NCBI GenBank assembly: GCA_013397695.1 | Contig: VYZI01000109.1 | Coordinates: forward strand, 1,944,391 to 2,008,390 | Length of the DNA: 64,000 nucleotides | Origin: Centropus unirufus | Lineage: Eukaryota; Chordata; Aves; Cuculiformes; Centropidae | Direction: 5' to 3' | In this document: positions 11,179 to 22,543 of the stretch, piece by piece | How the letters are laid out: each line of letters opens with the position of its first letter | Position numbering within the stretch: the stretch's first letter is position 1 | Program-made: the position numbers and the translations under genes | Notes under the pieces: model-generated | Told to the model about the DNA's origin: nothing | Databases searched by the model: none | What the model saw: only the letters and a program-made list of their open reading frames with translations

Positions 11179-12075
11179 AAAACTGGCTGGATGGCTGGGC
11201 CCAAAGAGTTGTGATAAATAGAGCTAAATCCAGCTGGAGACTGGTCACAAGTGGTGTTCCACAGGGCTCAGTGCTGGGTCTAGTCCTGTTGAATATCTTC
11301 ATCAATGACCTGGATGAAGGCATTGAATGGACCCTTGGCAAGTTCACAGATGACACTAAGCTGGGAGGAAATGTTGATCTGTGCGAGGGTAGGGAGACTC
11401 TTCAAAGGGATCTGAACGGGATGAATCGATGGGCTGAGAGTACTGAGATGAAGTTTAACAAGGCCAAGTGCAGAGTCCCGGACTTGGGACTCAACAACCC
11501 TGTGCAGTGCTACAGGCCTGGGGAAGAGTGGTGGGAAAGCTGCCTGGCAGTGAGGGACCTGAGGGCATTGGTTGCCAGCTGACTGAGCATGAGCCGGTAG
11601 TGTGCCCAGGTGGCCAAGAAGGCCAATGACACCTTGGCCTGTATCAGAAACAGCGTGGCCAGCAGGTCCAGGGAGGTGATTCTGCCCTTGTACTTGGCAC
11701 CGGTGAGGCGGCACCTCAAATATTTTGTTCAGTTCTGGGCCCCTCACTACAAGAAGGGCAACAAAGCTGGTGAAGGGGCTGGAGAACAAGCCTTATGAGG
11801 AGTGGTTCAGCGAACTGGGCTTGTTTATCCTAGAGAAGAAGAGGCTGAGGGATACATTATCACTGCCTACACCTGCCTGAAAGGAGGTTGTAGGGAGGTG
11901 GGTGCTGGTCTCTTCTCCCAAGTAACAGGAGATAAGACAAGGGGGAATGGCCTCAAGATATGCCAAGGGAGGTTCAAATTGGACATCAGGAAAAAATTCT
12001 CCCCCAAAAGGGTCATCAGGCACTGGAATGGCTGCCCAGGGAGCTGGTTGAATCACCAGCCCTAAAAGTATTTAA
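11179..12075 (+). pseudogene. broken CR1 ORF2 (RT palm to C-terminus), copy B
   Basis: Open from about 11154 to 11579 with both palm aspartates of the FxDD motif present. It is then interrupted by TGA (11580-11582) and TAG (11598-11600) in the same frame. Next comes a loss of roughly 36 bases at 11751-11760, where the expected text between two AGAAGG strings is missing, followed by a frame change and TGA after 11790. The last recognisable coding block is LNHQP near 12060. Not functional. Confidence 0.85.
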
Positions 12076-12185
12076 AAGATGGGTAGATGAGGTGCTTAAG
12101 GATATGGTTTAGGGGCAAATAGGTATGGCCGGACTCAATGATCTCAAAGGTCTTTTCCAACCTGCTGAATCTATGATTCTATGAT
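11179..12185 (+). mobile_element. CR1 LINE copy B, 3' half of ORF2 with 3' tail
   Basis: Starts in the RT domain (NWLDGWAQRVV near 11181), continues through SGVPQGS (11250-11270) and the palm catalytic FTDD (11343-11354), then the thumb and C-terminal region (IRNSVASRSREVILPL; QFWAPHYKK; LKGGC; GRFKLDIRKKF). It ends with the 3' UTR signature and the tail ATCTATGATTCTATGAT at 12169-12185. This is a standard avian CR1 3' end, so the 3' terminus is complete. The 5' end is truncated, or inverted if the preceding 134 bases belong to the same insertion. It shares close sequence with the copy at 55325. Confidence 0.95.
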
Positions 12186-12191
12186 TTGCCA

Positions 12192-12319
12192 GCTCTGTTC
12201 TTCACAATGAGGTGGTGAGGCACCAAAACGGTTTGCCCAGGGAAGTTGTGGATGCTTCCTCCCTGGAAGAGTTCAAGTGTTGGATAGGGCCTTGAGCAGA
12301 CTGGTCTGGTGGGAGGTCT
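12192..12319 (+). mobile_element. CR1 3' fragment of a second lineage
   Basis: Immediately after the tail of copy B, CR1 C-terminal coding sequence starts again: FHNEVVRHQNGLPREVVDAS, then SLEEFKCWIG, TTGAGCA and CTGGTCTGGTGGGAGG. The other copies have LDIRK...RHW and a different 3' UTR. This text matches the CR1 type whose 3' UTR reads GGTCTAGTGGGAGG, so it is not a continuation of copy B. It lacks its own tail. It may be the 3' remainder of copy A, split by insertion of copy B, or a separate old scrap. Confidence 0.75.
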
Positions 12320-15300
12320 CACAAGCAACTCTCACAAGGTTGCCTCCACTCTAAATACAACCCTCTTTTGCAGGCCTGGGTTCATTCTTAGAAGATTAGA
12401 GCTGCAATAGCCCAGCTGCCACGTTGTTGTCACCTCTAGGCGAGATATAGATGATTAACTGACAAATTTTGTGGCAGAGATTTATAAGAGCTTATTCTGG
12501 CTACAGAGAAGGAGTCTTTGTCAAATAACTGGAAGAATAATACTTGCTAAGAGGAAGCAGGGTAGAAATTTTGGTTAAAAGAGTCTGGTTGCTGTTCGTC
12601 ATCTAATAGAAAAAACTGTAATGTTGATTTTGAGAACACTGGTTATTGCAGTTTGCATCTGATTCTACAGGGAAAAAAAATAGGCAACTGTCAGCTGTGT
12701 TTTACTAAACGGGTTTTTATATCCCTAGCTGGGGATTACGTGAACTTAACAAATAATACATTTGAATAACCCTTCAGGGATCACCCATTGCTCCTCTGCC
12801 AGCATTCACTAAAGAGACTCTTTTTGGGCCTCTTCCTTGGGCTTCCATCTTTCTGAAAGAAAACTCTTGACAGGTCTATTCCACCTTAGTGCACACTTCT
12901 CTAGGGAGAGCAAGATTCCCTTTCTACCCTTCCCTTGTCCTTGGCTCTTGCTGGGAATAATTTATATTGTTACATGAACGTATTGCAAGCAAAGATTTTT
13001 TTAAAAAATTGGGTATACTCTGCAAGTATTAGACTGCAAACTCAGCCCAGCAAATTTGTCTTCTCTAACATTTGATTTCTTCTGTTTGCAATTTCTTTTT
13101 CTTCACCTAACAATTTTCTCAAAATAGAAATTTTGTCAACATAGCTGCTTTCAGCAGGCTGCCCATATTACCTCAGTGAAAAAAGGAAAATTGATGTCTG
13201 AACATATGTAGTCTTCCGGAAAAGGGTCTTACTTCACTCACTGACAAACCTAGCAGTATAGCTAACGGTATATCCCAAGGGTGGTGGCCTTGCTTTAAAA
13301 AAAGAGAAGAAGAAAAAGAAACAAAATCAATATTGACTCTTGACACACTTTAATTTACATCACTGCATGGCTTTCAGTCCAGGCATAAATCAATAGGCAG
13401 CTTTTAACACTGCTCTACTAGTTTGTTCTATGTAAAAGAAGAGACATTTGCCTCAAGTGGCTTGTTTTTTCCTTTGGTCTCCAGGCAGACTCTTCACCAT
13501 TAACAGTGTGTGATTCTTTGAAATGAAGCTGAGTTTATTTGACTGCTCTTTCTGTGAGTGATCAGAAGAGCTTGAACTGTAATATTAATCACACAACATT
13601 TTCTTCATCACCACTTACAGACAATTGACTTTGTACTTAGTGAAAGCGTCTCAAGCAGCCAACTCAATGTACCAGAGGGCAAGAAGTCAATAGGAGTAAG
13701 AAAGATTTAGTTTCAAAACACACAGTACACAGCCTGTGGAGCTCCTGCTGCATACACATGGACACTCTATCTCACTGCTGGCGTGCTGGCTGCTATTACA
13801 TGTTTTTATTTGCATGATGAAGGCATCTGCATCATCTCAGCTGTTTTTGTTGAATAAGCCTGCTCTGTCAACTATAGCTTTTCTTTCACTCTGAGGTTTA
13901 CGTGAGAGCTGTAGGGACCAGGAGATTTCTCCGAATTGCAATGGGTTTAATAACTATTTAGTTCCAATTCAACTCTCTACAGATTTCAGCAAAGAACTGA
14001 CCCATGAAGAAGGCGCCTTCTGTTTCACATATACTGATAACTGTTACTCAAATGCCAGACATATGTCAAGCTAATAATACTACCCACATGCTTAACAAAT
14101 GTGAATTTGCCTATAATACCATTAGTATCATTTTAATAGCTGCTTGCATACAGGGGGTCATCTAAAACCACATCTTTGCATCTTTGACATACATTGTTTT
14201 TAGAATATAGAAGAGTGGGAACCCAGATGCCCAAATGTACAAAATTACCTTTTTTTTTACTAGAGTCTCAGTACCTCACTTCAGAGAATTTTTAGCTCAT
14301 GAAGCTTCCACAGGCTTTAGTTTTCCCACTAAAGAAGTGGATGCAACATTGAAAACAAGAGTCTAGAGAAGGCATGCAATACCTTACAAATTTTCTTTGC
14401 TAGAAGGAGACTCTGAAGTCCAACAAGTCACAAAATGAGCAATCACATCTTTTTCTATGACACATTTTAGCCATGCATAACCTGACTCTTCCCTCTTGTT
14501 TAAAGCAGCTTGTTGACTCCTGTCATTGCTTTGCTGGGGATTCTCCTTAGACAAACAGGACTCCTCAGTGGTGCAGAACTGATATAATAGTGAGCACAAT
14601 GTTAACTCTCCTTTTTAAGGATTTCCTTGATTAGACCTCTAATTGTCTACATATATAAATAAATCTAATAATAAAATAATTGACAGTAAATGAGCATATG
14701 TTCATACTAAACAAGTTTCTTGTCACTTTATTAAGCAAAAGGGTTGGTTTCTTTTCTGTGAATGAACCAAGGTTTATCAAATACTCTGTTTACAGTGGAT
14801 AAAATTACTATCATTTGGATGGAACACATTGAGCATATTTTACTTTAAACAGATTTTGGTGGTTACAATTTTTTCAACATTTCCATAGACTGGCCCAAAC
14901 GGTATGAAACAGCTGATGGTCTGAGATCATGCAAATAGGCTTTTGTTTAACTATCTAATTTTTCTTGACATTTGTCTCTTACAAGTTTAGAGTTACAGGA
15001 CAATACACGTTTCCCAGCAGAAAAGAGAGGTAAAAAGAATAAAGAAGGACTTTCAAGGAGAAAGTCTTGCTCGGAGAGAGCAAGTCAGACAAGGTATTTT
15101 TATTCTGTTGGGGGGTGTCAAACCAGGTTACATCAAAGTAGTGAAGAAAAAAGTAAAAATAACTACCCATTCAAATGCATCCAAAGATTGCTCTGGAAAT
15201 CAACTGCATACTCTTAGTTTTCCACAATACTTTAGTTCTCAGTTCCTGATGCAAATACAACATATACTTGTTCTCAACTTTATCCCTTGACATTTGTAAA

Positions 15301-15479
15301 ATAATATGCAAAACTCAAATTAATTGCTTAATTAGGAAGCATAAAATCCCATTTCCAGTGGAACGGATCCACTTCAGTACGGCTTGTACACTGTGTACCA
15401 ATACCAGATATATAAAGCTTGCACCACTACTCACCAAAAATCTCATTGAATGCCGAGTCCATGAGTACACTCCAGCTGT
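12320..15479. other. unique non-coding stretch
   Basis: No gene or repeat recognised. AT-rich with isolated poly-A/T runs; open frames are 81 codons or less and show no domain. Confidence 0.55.
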
Positions 15480-15860
15480 TTTATGCCGCTTGGGCAACAG
15501 GGAGTTGAGGCGAGTTGCCCTTGTGGAGCATGATGGGCTGCCACCCGGGGGTTACAGATGCAGGAGGCGCACAACAACAGTGGGCAGGCCAGCACTGTGC
15601 CCCAGCATGGCAGAAGCAGCAGGAGGCTGAGGGATGAGGGCAGGACGGCTGGGCAGCCAGCTCTGCCCCTATCAGGTGACAAACAGTGGGCACACTAGAA
15701 AGGTTAAACCCGCTCGGCCCAGTCCCTTCTCCCCTCCCCCGCTCCTTCTGAAATTCACCCACTCCTTAGCTGCAAAATGTGAGCGATAATTCCGTCTGAA
15801 GCTTACAGCAGATGGGGGCAGCTCCTGCGATTTCTTTTCTAGGTCTCTGATACAATGTAC
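15480..15860. promoter_or_regulatory. GC- and CpG-enriched patch, possible promoter or enhancer
   Basis: Against an AT-rich background with few CpG, this stretch is clearly GC-rich and holds about a dozen CpG dinucleotides in under 400 bases, with strings such as CACCCGGGGG and CCCCTCCCCCGCTCC. That is below a classic CpG island but is the sharpest local peak I noticed in the window. Overlapping frames on both strands, including a leucine-rich one on the minus strand, are by-products of the composition. A TSS of a non-coding RNA, an enhancer, or a relic of an unrecognised repeat are all possible. Confidence 0.3.
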
Positions 15861-18800
15861 TTCCAAAATTCGTTCTGAATACCCATTGTACAAAGTAACA
15901 AAGACATTATGTAGCCATTGACGCAGGACAATGTGAAGTCTAAGATATAAGACCACCTGAGTAATTTTAAATTTGGCTTTCCTGTCGGTTACATCGGTTT
16001 ACCCTAATTGTAGAGAAATAGACTATTATTGGAGATCTTTCACCAGGATAGAAACTAATTACAGAGATCTCATCGCTATCTTTCCCCCATTTTGAGGCAC
16101 AAATGGGAGGGGGAGGGAGCTGAAGCACAGTGTCTGAGGGCACCCATCAGACCTCTGACCAAGAAAACTGACCCAGCCACACATCATTTTCAGCAAAGAA
16201 ATCCCACTAACTGCTGCTGGATGATAACTGGTAAGAGCTGAGGGAAGTAGCGGGAACGTGAGTCTGGTATAGAGGACAGGGAGGGACTAGAATGGTCTTT
16301 TTGAAGCTTGCATCTCTATTGGCTTAAGCACAGCATGATGGACTGTTCCATTTTAGCAATACAGTCTAGCAGAGATAATACTAGGCAAGGTTTCAGCAGC
16401 CTTGGGGTGGAAATAAATTGTTCTAAACCTCCTGAAACAAAGCCCAATGGTCTCTCCCAGAGACCACACCACTGAAGTGCAACATACGTTTAAGTGGACA
16501 GTCAGAGTTCAAACATATGCAATCATACTGGTATTTCAAAAAGGACTCCATTTGGAACGAAAAATAACATAAGGATAAGGCTGTGGGAATTTTTCCCCAT
16601 CTGTGATAATTCAGAAAAAGCCTGGCACACAATCTGCAAAAGAAAATTCTCTCCTGGGTTTGCAATTCTGGGATTTGCTTCCAGGATTCAAGCATTGCAT
16701 TTTTTTTTTTTTTTTGATGCCTTATGATTATTCACAGAGGTGGATGATTTCAGAATCTGGTACAGCTCTTGCAATGAGTTGCCATTCCATATAAAACTCT
16801 GAAACAATGTATTTGGCACAAGACTTAAACATGACCAGACCCGATGCCACACTTGTTCTGATTTCCAATACAATATTCCACTATAGGTTCTGTTTTTCTT
16901 TCATATCATGTTTCCCGAAGTGAAAGACTAAAGGCTGATGTAACGCAAAAAATCACATAAATTGATTTCTTAGTCAGCTGAGTTTTTCTACACCTGTTTA
17001 TGTGCTCAAAAATGTAATAATTGCTAAGCAACAGATCTGTACAGGTACACATGAACTAGGATTATCAAAATCGATCACACTGTTAAAAACCCCAGAAATT
17101 GCTGTTAGGAATGTTACGAGACTAAGTCAGACCAACAGCTTGCCTAGGTAGTTGTTTTCTTCCTGTGGTCAGGGCAGGGCCGTGCTATGGGAAAGTTCAG
17201 CCCAAGCTGCAGCCAGCTTCCCAACCTGTGTCCAACCTGCCCAACACAACCTGCCTCTGGTACCTCTTGCTCCCTGATGCCATTGCCCTTTCACAGGCTA
17301 TGCCTAACTCAGCAATTGTTCTGCTGCCTCTGGGAATGCAGGATCAGACCCATATTTTCAGGACTATTATTTCCCCCTATATTGAAGGAATTCGAGCAAG
17401 TTATTTCTAGTATTTTCCAATGGAGTCCAAAGGATGCTGGATTTTTCCCACTCCCAGGAACTGAATTGTACAAAATAAATAAGAAACAACATAGGAAGAT
17501 ATAATAAAAGTGTACATCTGCAGAATAATTTGTGTAAAGGGGGAGTTTGTTCCTATCTCAGTCTGTGATTGGTTTATGCTCAGTACATGGTAGTTTTCTG
17601 CTTAGTAGCTTTAAAATTCTGACGTGAAATGTATTTAATCCTATTTAGTTCATGTCCTCAATCATTTATTTGACAGCAAGCTCCATTGGCTAATCATTTA
17701 TTCCCGAGTCAGTTGGGGCTTGCAACACCCTGGTTATTAATCAGATCAGGTTTTGCATTAATTAATGCTGAAATGTAACTGAAAAAAAAATCACCCTGCC
17801 TCAATCAATCTAATCCCAGTAAAAGTGTGAATGTGGATTGAACTTTAAAATCTATGGAGCTGTACACTTCCGGCCTCAGTGGCAACACTAGAGAACTGAG
17901 GACAATACCCTGCTCATGACTAGTTCACTGGTTTGGCTTTCAAGTTCAGAATTGCAACAACTCTGATCCTGAGATCATAGAACTCAATGGCAATCAAAAC
18001 ACAGCTAGAGCAGAAGTATGTGGAGATCATCCTCTTTTTTCTTTCTTTACTATCATTAAACAAATCTCACTGTTAAAACTCTTACACTTGTCTACATTAT
18101 GTTGTATTGGTGCCAGAAACAGGAGTATTTTGTGTGAAGCATCAGGCATTGGCTAGGCTAGACTAGATTGGTAGTGTTTGGAAAATTCAGAGAGGTAAGG
18201 CTTTCACGGGAAGCCTTTGACTTACACCTGGGTTTAAGTCTTAGGCAACTGGACATTTGACAGTTGTATCAGTGAATGTCTGGACGTCATCACTGATGTC
18301 TGCTCCTTGTTCCTCTCCCATCAGGTTGCACAACACCCTTTCACAGCCCTGTGCTACAGCCTCTCCTCTGTTCTGTGGCCCCATGTGTCACAATTGGCTT
18401 CAGCTACTGACAAGCTGTGTTGGACACATGACGTCCTGGAGCAGGAGAAAGGCTTTCATCCTTTGCTGCGGGTGCATCCACAGGTGCACGGGAGCCTAGC
18501 ACCAGTCCTGCTAGTCACTAGCATCCCTTTCTTCCACCTGTGAGAAGCACAGCCCTCCACTGAGACATTGCTACCTTGTACATGGAAAACGCAGGCAGAG
18601 ATTGGCATTTGAAAAGCCAAGGAAGTGCCTGCCTATTTACTTTTACAATCCTAGCCGAGACACCTCAGGGTAAGCAGGGTTATATGGGTCTTATAGGTAA
18701 GGACCTACATAGATAGGTAGATGAAAAGGCACAAATGAGTGTTGTATATCCTGTGTCTGCTGAGATATCTATATCCTTTTATCTCAAGTAAAACTTACAA

Positions 18801-19436
18801 AGCAAAACAAATTAACTGACATGGCTACACATCAATGTAAACATGTATAAGTGGGACATATTAAGGTAATATTTTAACCCACTGTTATACAGAAGGGATG
18901 CTTTTAAAAGACAGAAAATTAACTGAATTCTGGATTGGTTTGGAATAATTGAAAATCTGATGCTGAGGAACAGATCTCTGTAGCATTGTGCCAAAATTGC
19001 AATGGAATCTTTCAGAGTCCAGGTACTAATAACAATGGCTTTATTTCCTTTATGATTCTCAGGAGTAAGATTAGGAGAACAATTTTCCTGCCACAAGTAG
19101 TCATAAGAATTACTGAGCACAGTACTGCATCTTTATACTGCTAAAAAACATTTTCAATATCCTTATAGTGATGGAGGTTTAGAAAGATTTTCCATTATGA
19201 GGCACGCATATGCCTTGTCCTAACATGAGCATTTCTCCCATCATATCCATAGCAGTCACACACACAACCACATGTGATTGGATGCACAGTTCCTGCATGT
19301 TAAAAGCAGACATTCCAATATGTAGTAGCATTATGATGCTGTACACAGTACCAAAAGATGTTAAAGCCATGAAATGTCATCACTATTGTAGCATCCATCA
19401 CTATATTTGGACTAGTAAATAAAGTAGCCTATAGCT
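15861..19436. other. unique non-coding stretch
   Basis: No gene recognised. A 16-T run lies near 16700-16715. From about 17640 to 17830 there is dense homeodomain-like sequence (GGCTAATCATTTATT, a 14-base palindrome, TCAATCAATCTAATCCC), listed separately. Frames at 17165-17504 and 18257-18543 are short and of low-information type. Confidence 0.5.
17640..17830. promoter_or_regulatory. possible conserved non-coding element with a palindromic homeodomain site (speculative)
   Basis: Contains the perfect palindrome GCATTAATTAATGC at 17755-17768, which embeds a paired-homeodomain-like TAATTAAT core. Also present are TATTAATCAGATCAGG, CTAATCATTTATT and TCAATCAATCTAATCCC (PBX/OTX-like cores). Such clustering is seen in vertebrate developmental enhancers, but AT-rich DNA yields many cores by chance and no conservation can be tested here. 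Confidence 0.2.
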
Positions 19437-19516
19437 TACTCTCTGGACTTAGGAGCAACTTACATCCAGACATCTCTACTCTCTAGGTTTAGAAGCAACT
19501 TGCCCCCAGACAGCTC
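19437..19516. repeat. 40-base tandem duplication, two diverged copies
   Basis: Copies at 19437-19476 and 19477-19516 begin TACTCTCT and share AGCAACTT and CCAGACA at the same offsets. I count 8 mismatches in 40 positions with no indel. A single old local duplication is the simplest reading. Confidence 0.85.
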
Positions 19517-21628
19517 AATGCTCTTTAAATAAGGTTGACCTAATCTACTTTGCTGACAGCTTGCTGAACGGTGCTGGAGCATTGGTTTAGGGAGTCCTAG
19601 CTGGCACGAACCCAGAAAGCATGCTGGCCATTAGCAAACAACTGTAGGATGATGTTTGAACCCGGCACTGACTAACTAGCTATAGGTGCAGCTTGTGGTA
19701 CTTATATGCCCCAGAATATTCTGCTCTTTACAGCCCAGTGCTGCCACCAGTGCTGCCTGCTCTCACAGAGGCACTGGCTTCATCCTTTGCAAGGGTTCCA
19801 TGCAAGATGGGGATGTTGCAAATTAATTCTTCCCAAACAGCTTTATTTTGTCTCCCAGCAAAGCTCGTATTAGAGAGAGAATACAGGGAGTGTGCAGGTC
19901 CTGGGAGGGGGATTGGAAGGATAAGGGCTATATTGAGATAGGGAGGCTCATATGCTGGAGATAAGCATTCCTATTTTGGTAAAAGTCTCCCAATTAGCAA
20001 AAACATCAAGAGATCTTTCCAAGTTCTTTACTAAGTTCTTGGACCTTTGTTGATATCAGATTGTCTAGGAGATGGGGCAAGTGGGAGGGAGAAAAAGAAA
20101 TGGACTTCTCATTTACCTCTCCACTCATTTCTTGCCTGAAGAAGTTACATTACAATTACGAAGTACTACAGTACTTGTTTTATCATTTCTTGGTATTGAT
20201 TCAGTGAAAGATTCATATTGTGTTGCCTGACACCAACTTTTACACAGATGGTTGCTTGGTGTATGGGCATCAGGTATTTACATACATCAGATAAGCATAC
20301 ATAAAACATATTCTTTTGAAAAAACAAAACTAAGATTTGCAGAATTACTCCTCCACAAAATAAAAATTTCCCTGTGTTTACTAGGCTAGAAACAAACTTG
20401 TTGAGGATCATCAAATATGTTCCTATAGGAAGCAAATTTGTGAAACTCAAGGATAATTTTAGTTCAGTTACTGAGCCATTCTCTAGCTGGAAAAAGATGA
20501 CCTGTTAATGCTTTTCTTATGCAAACTTTCTCCTAACAATCACTTTTTGCTGAAGTATCCAATCAAGGTTTGAATAGCTCCAGACAGAAGATTTATCCAA
20601 CTGATCCTGAAGAATGTACAGTAGTGTAAGAATTACCCATCGTTCTTAAATTTTTTTTGTCACTGTCTCAATCCAGAGACATATAACTTTTAAAAGTAAA
20701 GTGCATCTTAACCATCTGTTCTATTTTATATACACTAGTGCCTGTACAACTACTGTTGTACTTACAGTTTTCACTGTTCCTGTAGCCACTATCCATTTCA
20801 GACAAAGATTTCTTTGTTGTTGATATCATGATTAGGTATTTGGAGAGTTCTGTGAACATAGCCTGGTTGTAGAAAACATACAGGATATGGTCCTATTCTG
20901 TAGAAGGATAAAAACAAGGCATGTTTCCCTTCATATTAGTATTAAACCTTGTCAACTGATCTCATTATCCTGAAATTACCAAACTACCACATATGCATAG
21001 AAGGGACTAAGGAGAGCACGGCCCTCAGGATAAAATGCTGCAGAGGGTGCTGAGGGGAGGCTGTTTGGGTGGGTGCCCAGAAGTTGGCCAGCTGCAGAGC
21101 CACGCTGCTGCTGGCACAGTTGCAGCAGCAGCAGCAGCCCACATTTACAACAGTTGTTATCAAGAGCAGAGTGTGCACAATCCAAACCAGCAGAAGGAGC
21201 TCCGCTGGCAGCAGTCCGGGCTCTGGAATTTTGTATTTTGCTTTTCCCTAGGTATATAAGGGTGTTGCTTTCTTTTACTTCTCACAAGGGAAACAATTCC
21301 TACAAACAGACTTACCATGCTACTTGCATGCAGCAATGACTACCATTTCAGTTTCCCCTAGCTCTTCAAATTGCAACTAGGGACAGAACTCGGAGATTTG
21401 CTGTTGATAAATCAGATACCCATTTTCTTCTGTTCTTTTTTCTTTTCATGTTCTTTAAGGCTCTATCCTTCTCTGTGAGAACAAATGCTCACCCATCCTG
21501 CTGTGGTTCAGACCTCAATGAGTCCTCATTGCTTGCTTGCAGCCCATCTTAAAGGCAACTTGAATAGATAGACTCATGTGTCTGAGTGTAGAATGTGGTC
21601 CACAGCTTTTAGTGTGACACACATAAAG
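19517..21628. other. unique non-coding stretch with a GC-rich patch
   Basis: No gene recognised. Bases 21000-21230 are GC-rich with a short (GCA)n run at 21121-21138. The run gives alanine- or glutamine-rich frames in several registers (for example 21035-21259), which is the signature of a trinucleotide repeat rather than a gene. Confidence 0.5.
21121..21138. repeat. short (GCA)n trinucleotide run
   Basis: About six CAG/GCA units within a GC-rich patch that has further CTG and CAG triplets on both sides. Explains the alanine-rich and glutamine-rich open frames over it. Confidence 0.8.
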
Positions 21629-21684
21629 TCATAGAATGGTTTGGGTAGAAAGGGAACTTAAAGATCATCTAGTTCAAACCCTGA
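21629..21684 (-). mobile_element. CR1 3'-end scrap
   Basis: On the minus strand this reads as the last ~55 bases of a CR1 3' UTR. In the plus direction it shows ATAGAATGGTTTGGG, AAGGGAACTTAAAGATCATC and AGTTCAAACCC. The tail octamer is reduced to one partial unit. It is severely 5'-truncated and of the same 3' UTR type as 32062-32195. Confidence 0.85.
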
Positions 21685-21941
21685 TTTGCATGTATTTTAA
21701 AATTATTTGCTTGGAAAATTATATCTGCTTCTGTTTAATTCTGAAGACTACTCAGTTCTGTATAATAATAAAATATTTTGCAACAGTAGCATTTAATCTG
21801 GAGATTTAATATGTTTTTAGCAGCTAGCAGTTCCCAGGAACATAAGAAGAGCTACATTTAGTTTTAAGTGAATAGCTCAGCTGATTTCCTGCTCAAAGAT
21901 TTCAACCTGTGCTATTTTCCTCAAAATCTTTCATATCATTT

Positions 21942-21981
21942 AAAATGGTATATCGTTAAACAAAATGGTATGTCTTTAAAC
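21942..21981. repeat. 20-base tandem duplication
   Basis: AAAATGGTATATCGTTAAAC followed directly by a copy with two changes at 21962-21981 (ATGTCTTTAAAC in place of ATATCGTTAAAC). Confidence 0.85.
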
Positions 21982-22527
21982 AACGTTTAAACGATCTGCA
22001 GTTTTAAATAATTAAATTGGTAACATATCTGATATTATCAGCTTGTTAATGGAAGTTTTATCCTGGGGCACCAATATTAACTTCAAACATTATATATGCT
22101 GGAAAAAAAAGGAAGTACAGCAGAGTATGAAATAAAAAGAGGAGTAACAGAATATGATGGATAATAGCAGAGAAGAATGGTCACTGAATTTAAGATACTT
22201 CATTAGGACTCAGGACATCCAAGTTCTGTTTCTTCCTTGCCTAATGGCTACCAACTTAGTGCGTGGTCAAGTATTCGGCACCATATCTGAAAATCTTTTC
22301 TTTCTCCATGTCATCTAATTAGATTCATTTTCTACATATGCACTAGCAAACTAAATAGAGACAACTATGCCTATAATAATACTAGCCTGTAATAGTGGTC
22401 ACCAATACCTTTAAATAATGCTTAAAAAAAAAAATCACAGTGAGCATAAATCTTATATAAAACTAAATGTTGTCATAAGCCTGCCTGCTATACTCATACT
22501 TCTTCATGCATTGCATATAACTACATA

Positions 22528-22543
22528 TTATACATATGTATAA
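22528..22543. repeat. 16-base perfect palindrome
   Basis: TTATACATATGTATAA is its own reverse complement. It lies in an AT-rich run of CATAT strings, so chance origin is likely. Confidence 0.8.

Noticed and set aside
10691..11356. 221-codon minus-strand open frame, the longest in the window
   Set aside because: It is an artefact of the CR1 composite: antisense of plus-strand CR1 at both ends with the inverted RT piece in the middle. No such protein exists in the family.
15443..15682. Minus-strand frame with a leucine-rich, signal-peptide-like stretch
   Set aside because: Comes from GC-rich CAG/CTG-type sequence; other frames on both strands are open too, and nothing downstream resembles a secreted protein.
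21035..21259. Alanine/glutamine-rich frames
   Set aside because: Produced by a short GCA trinucleotide run read in different frames.
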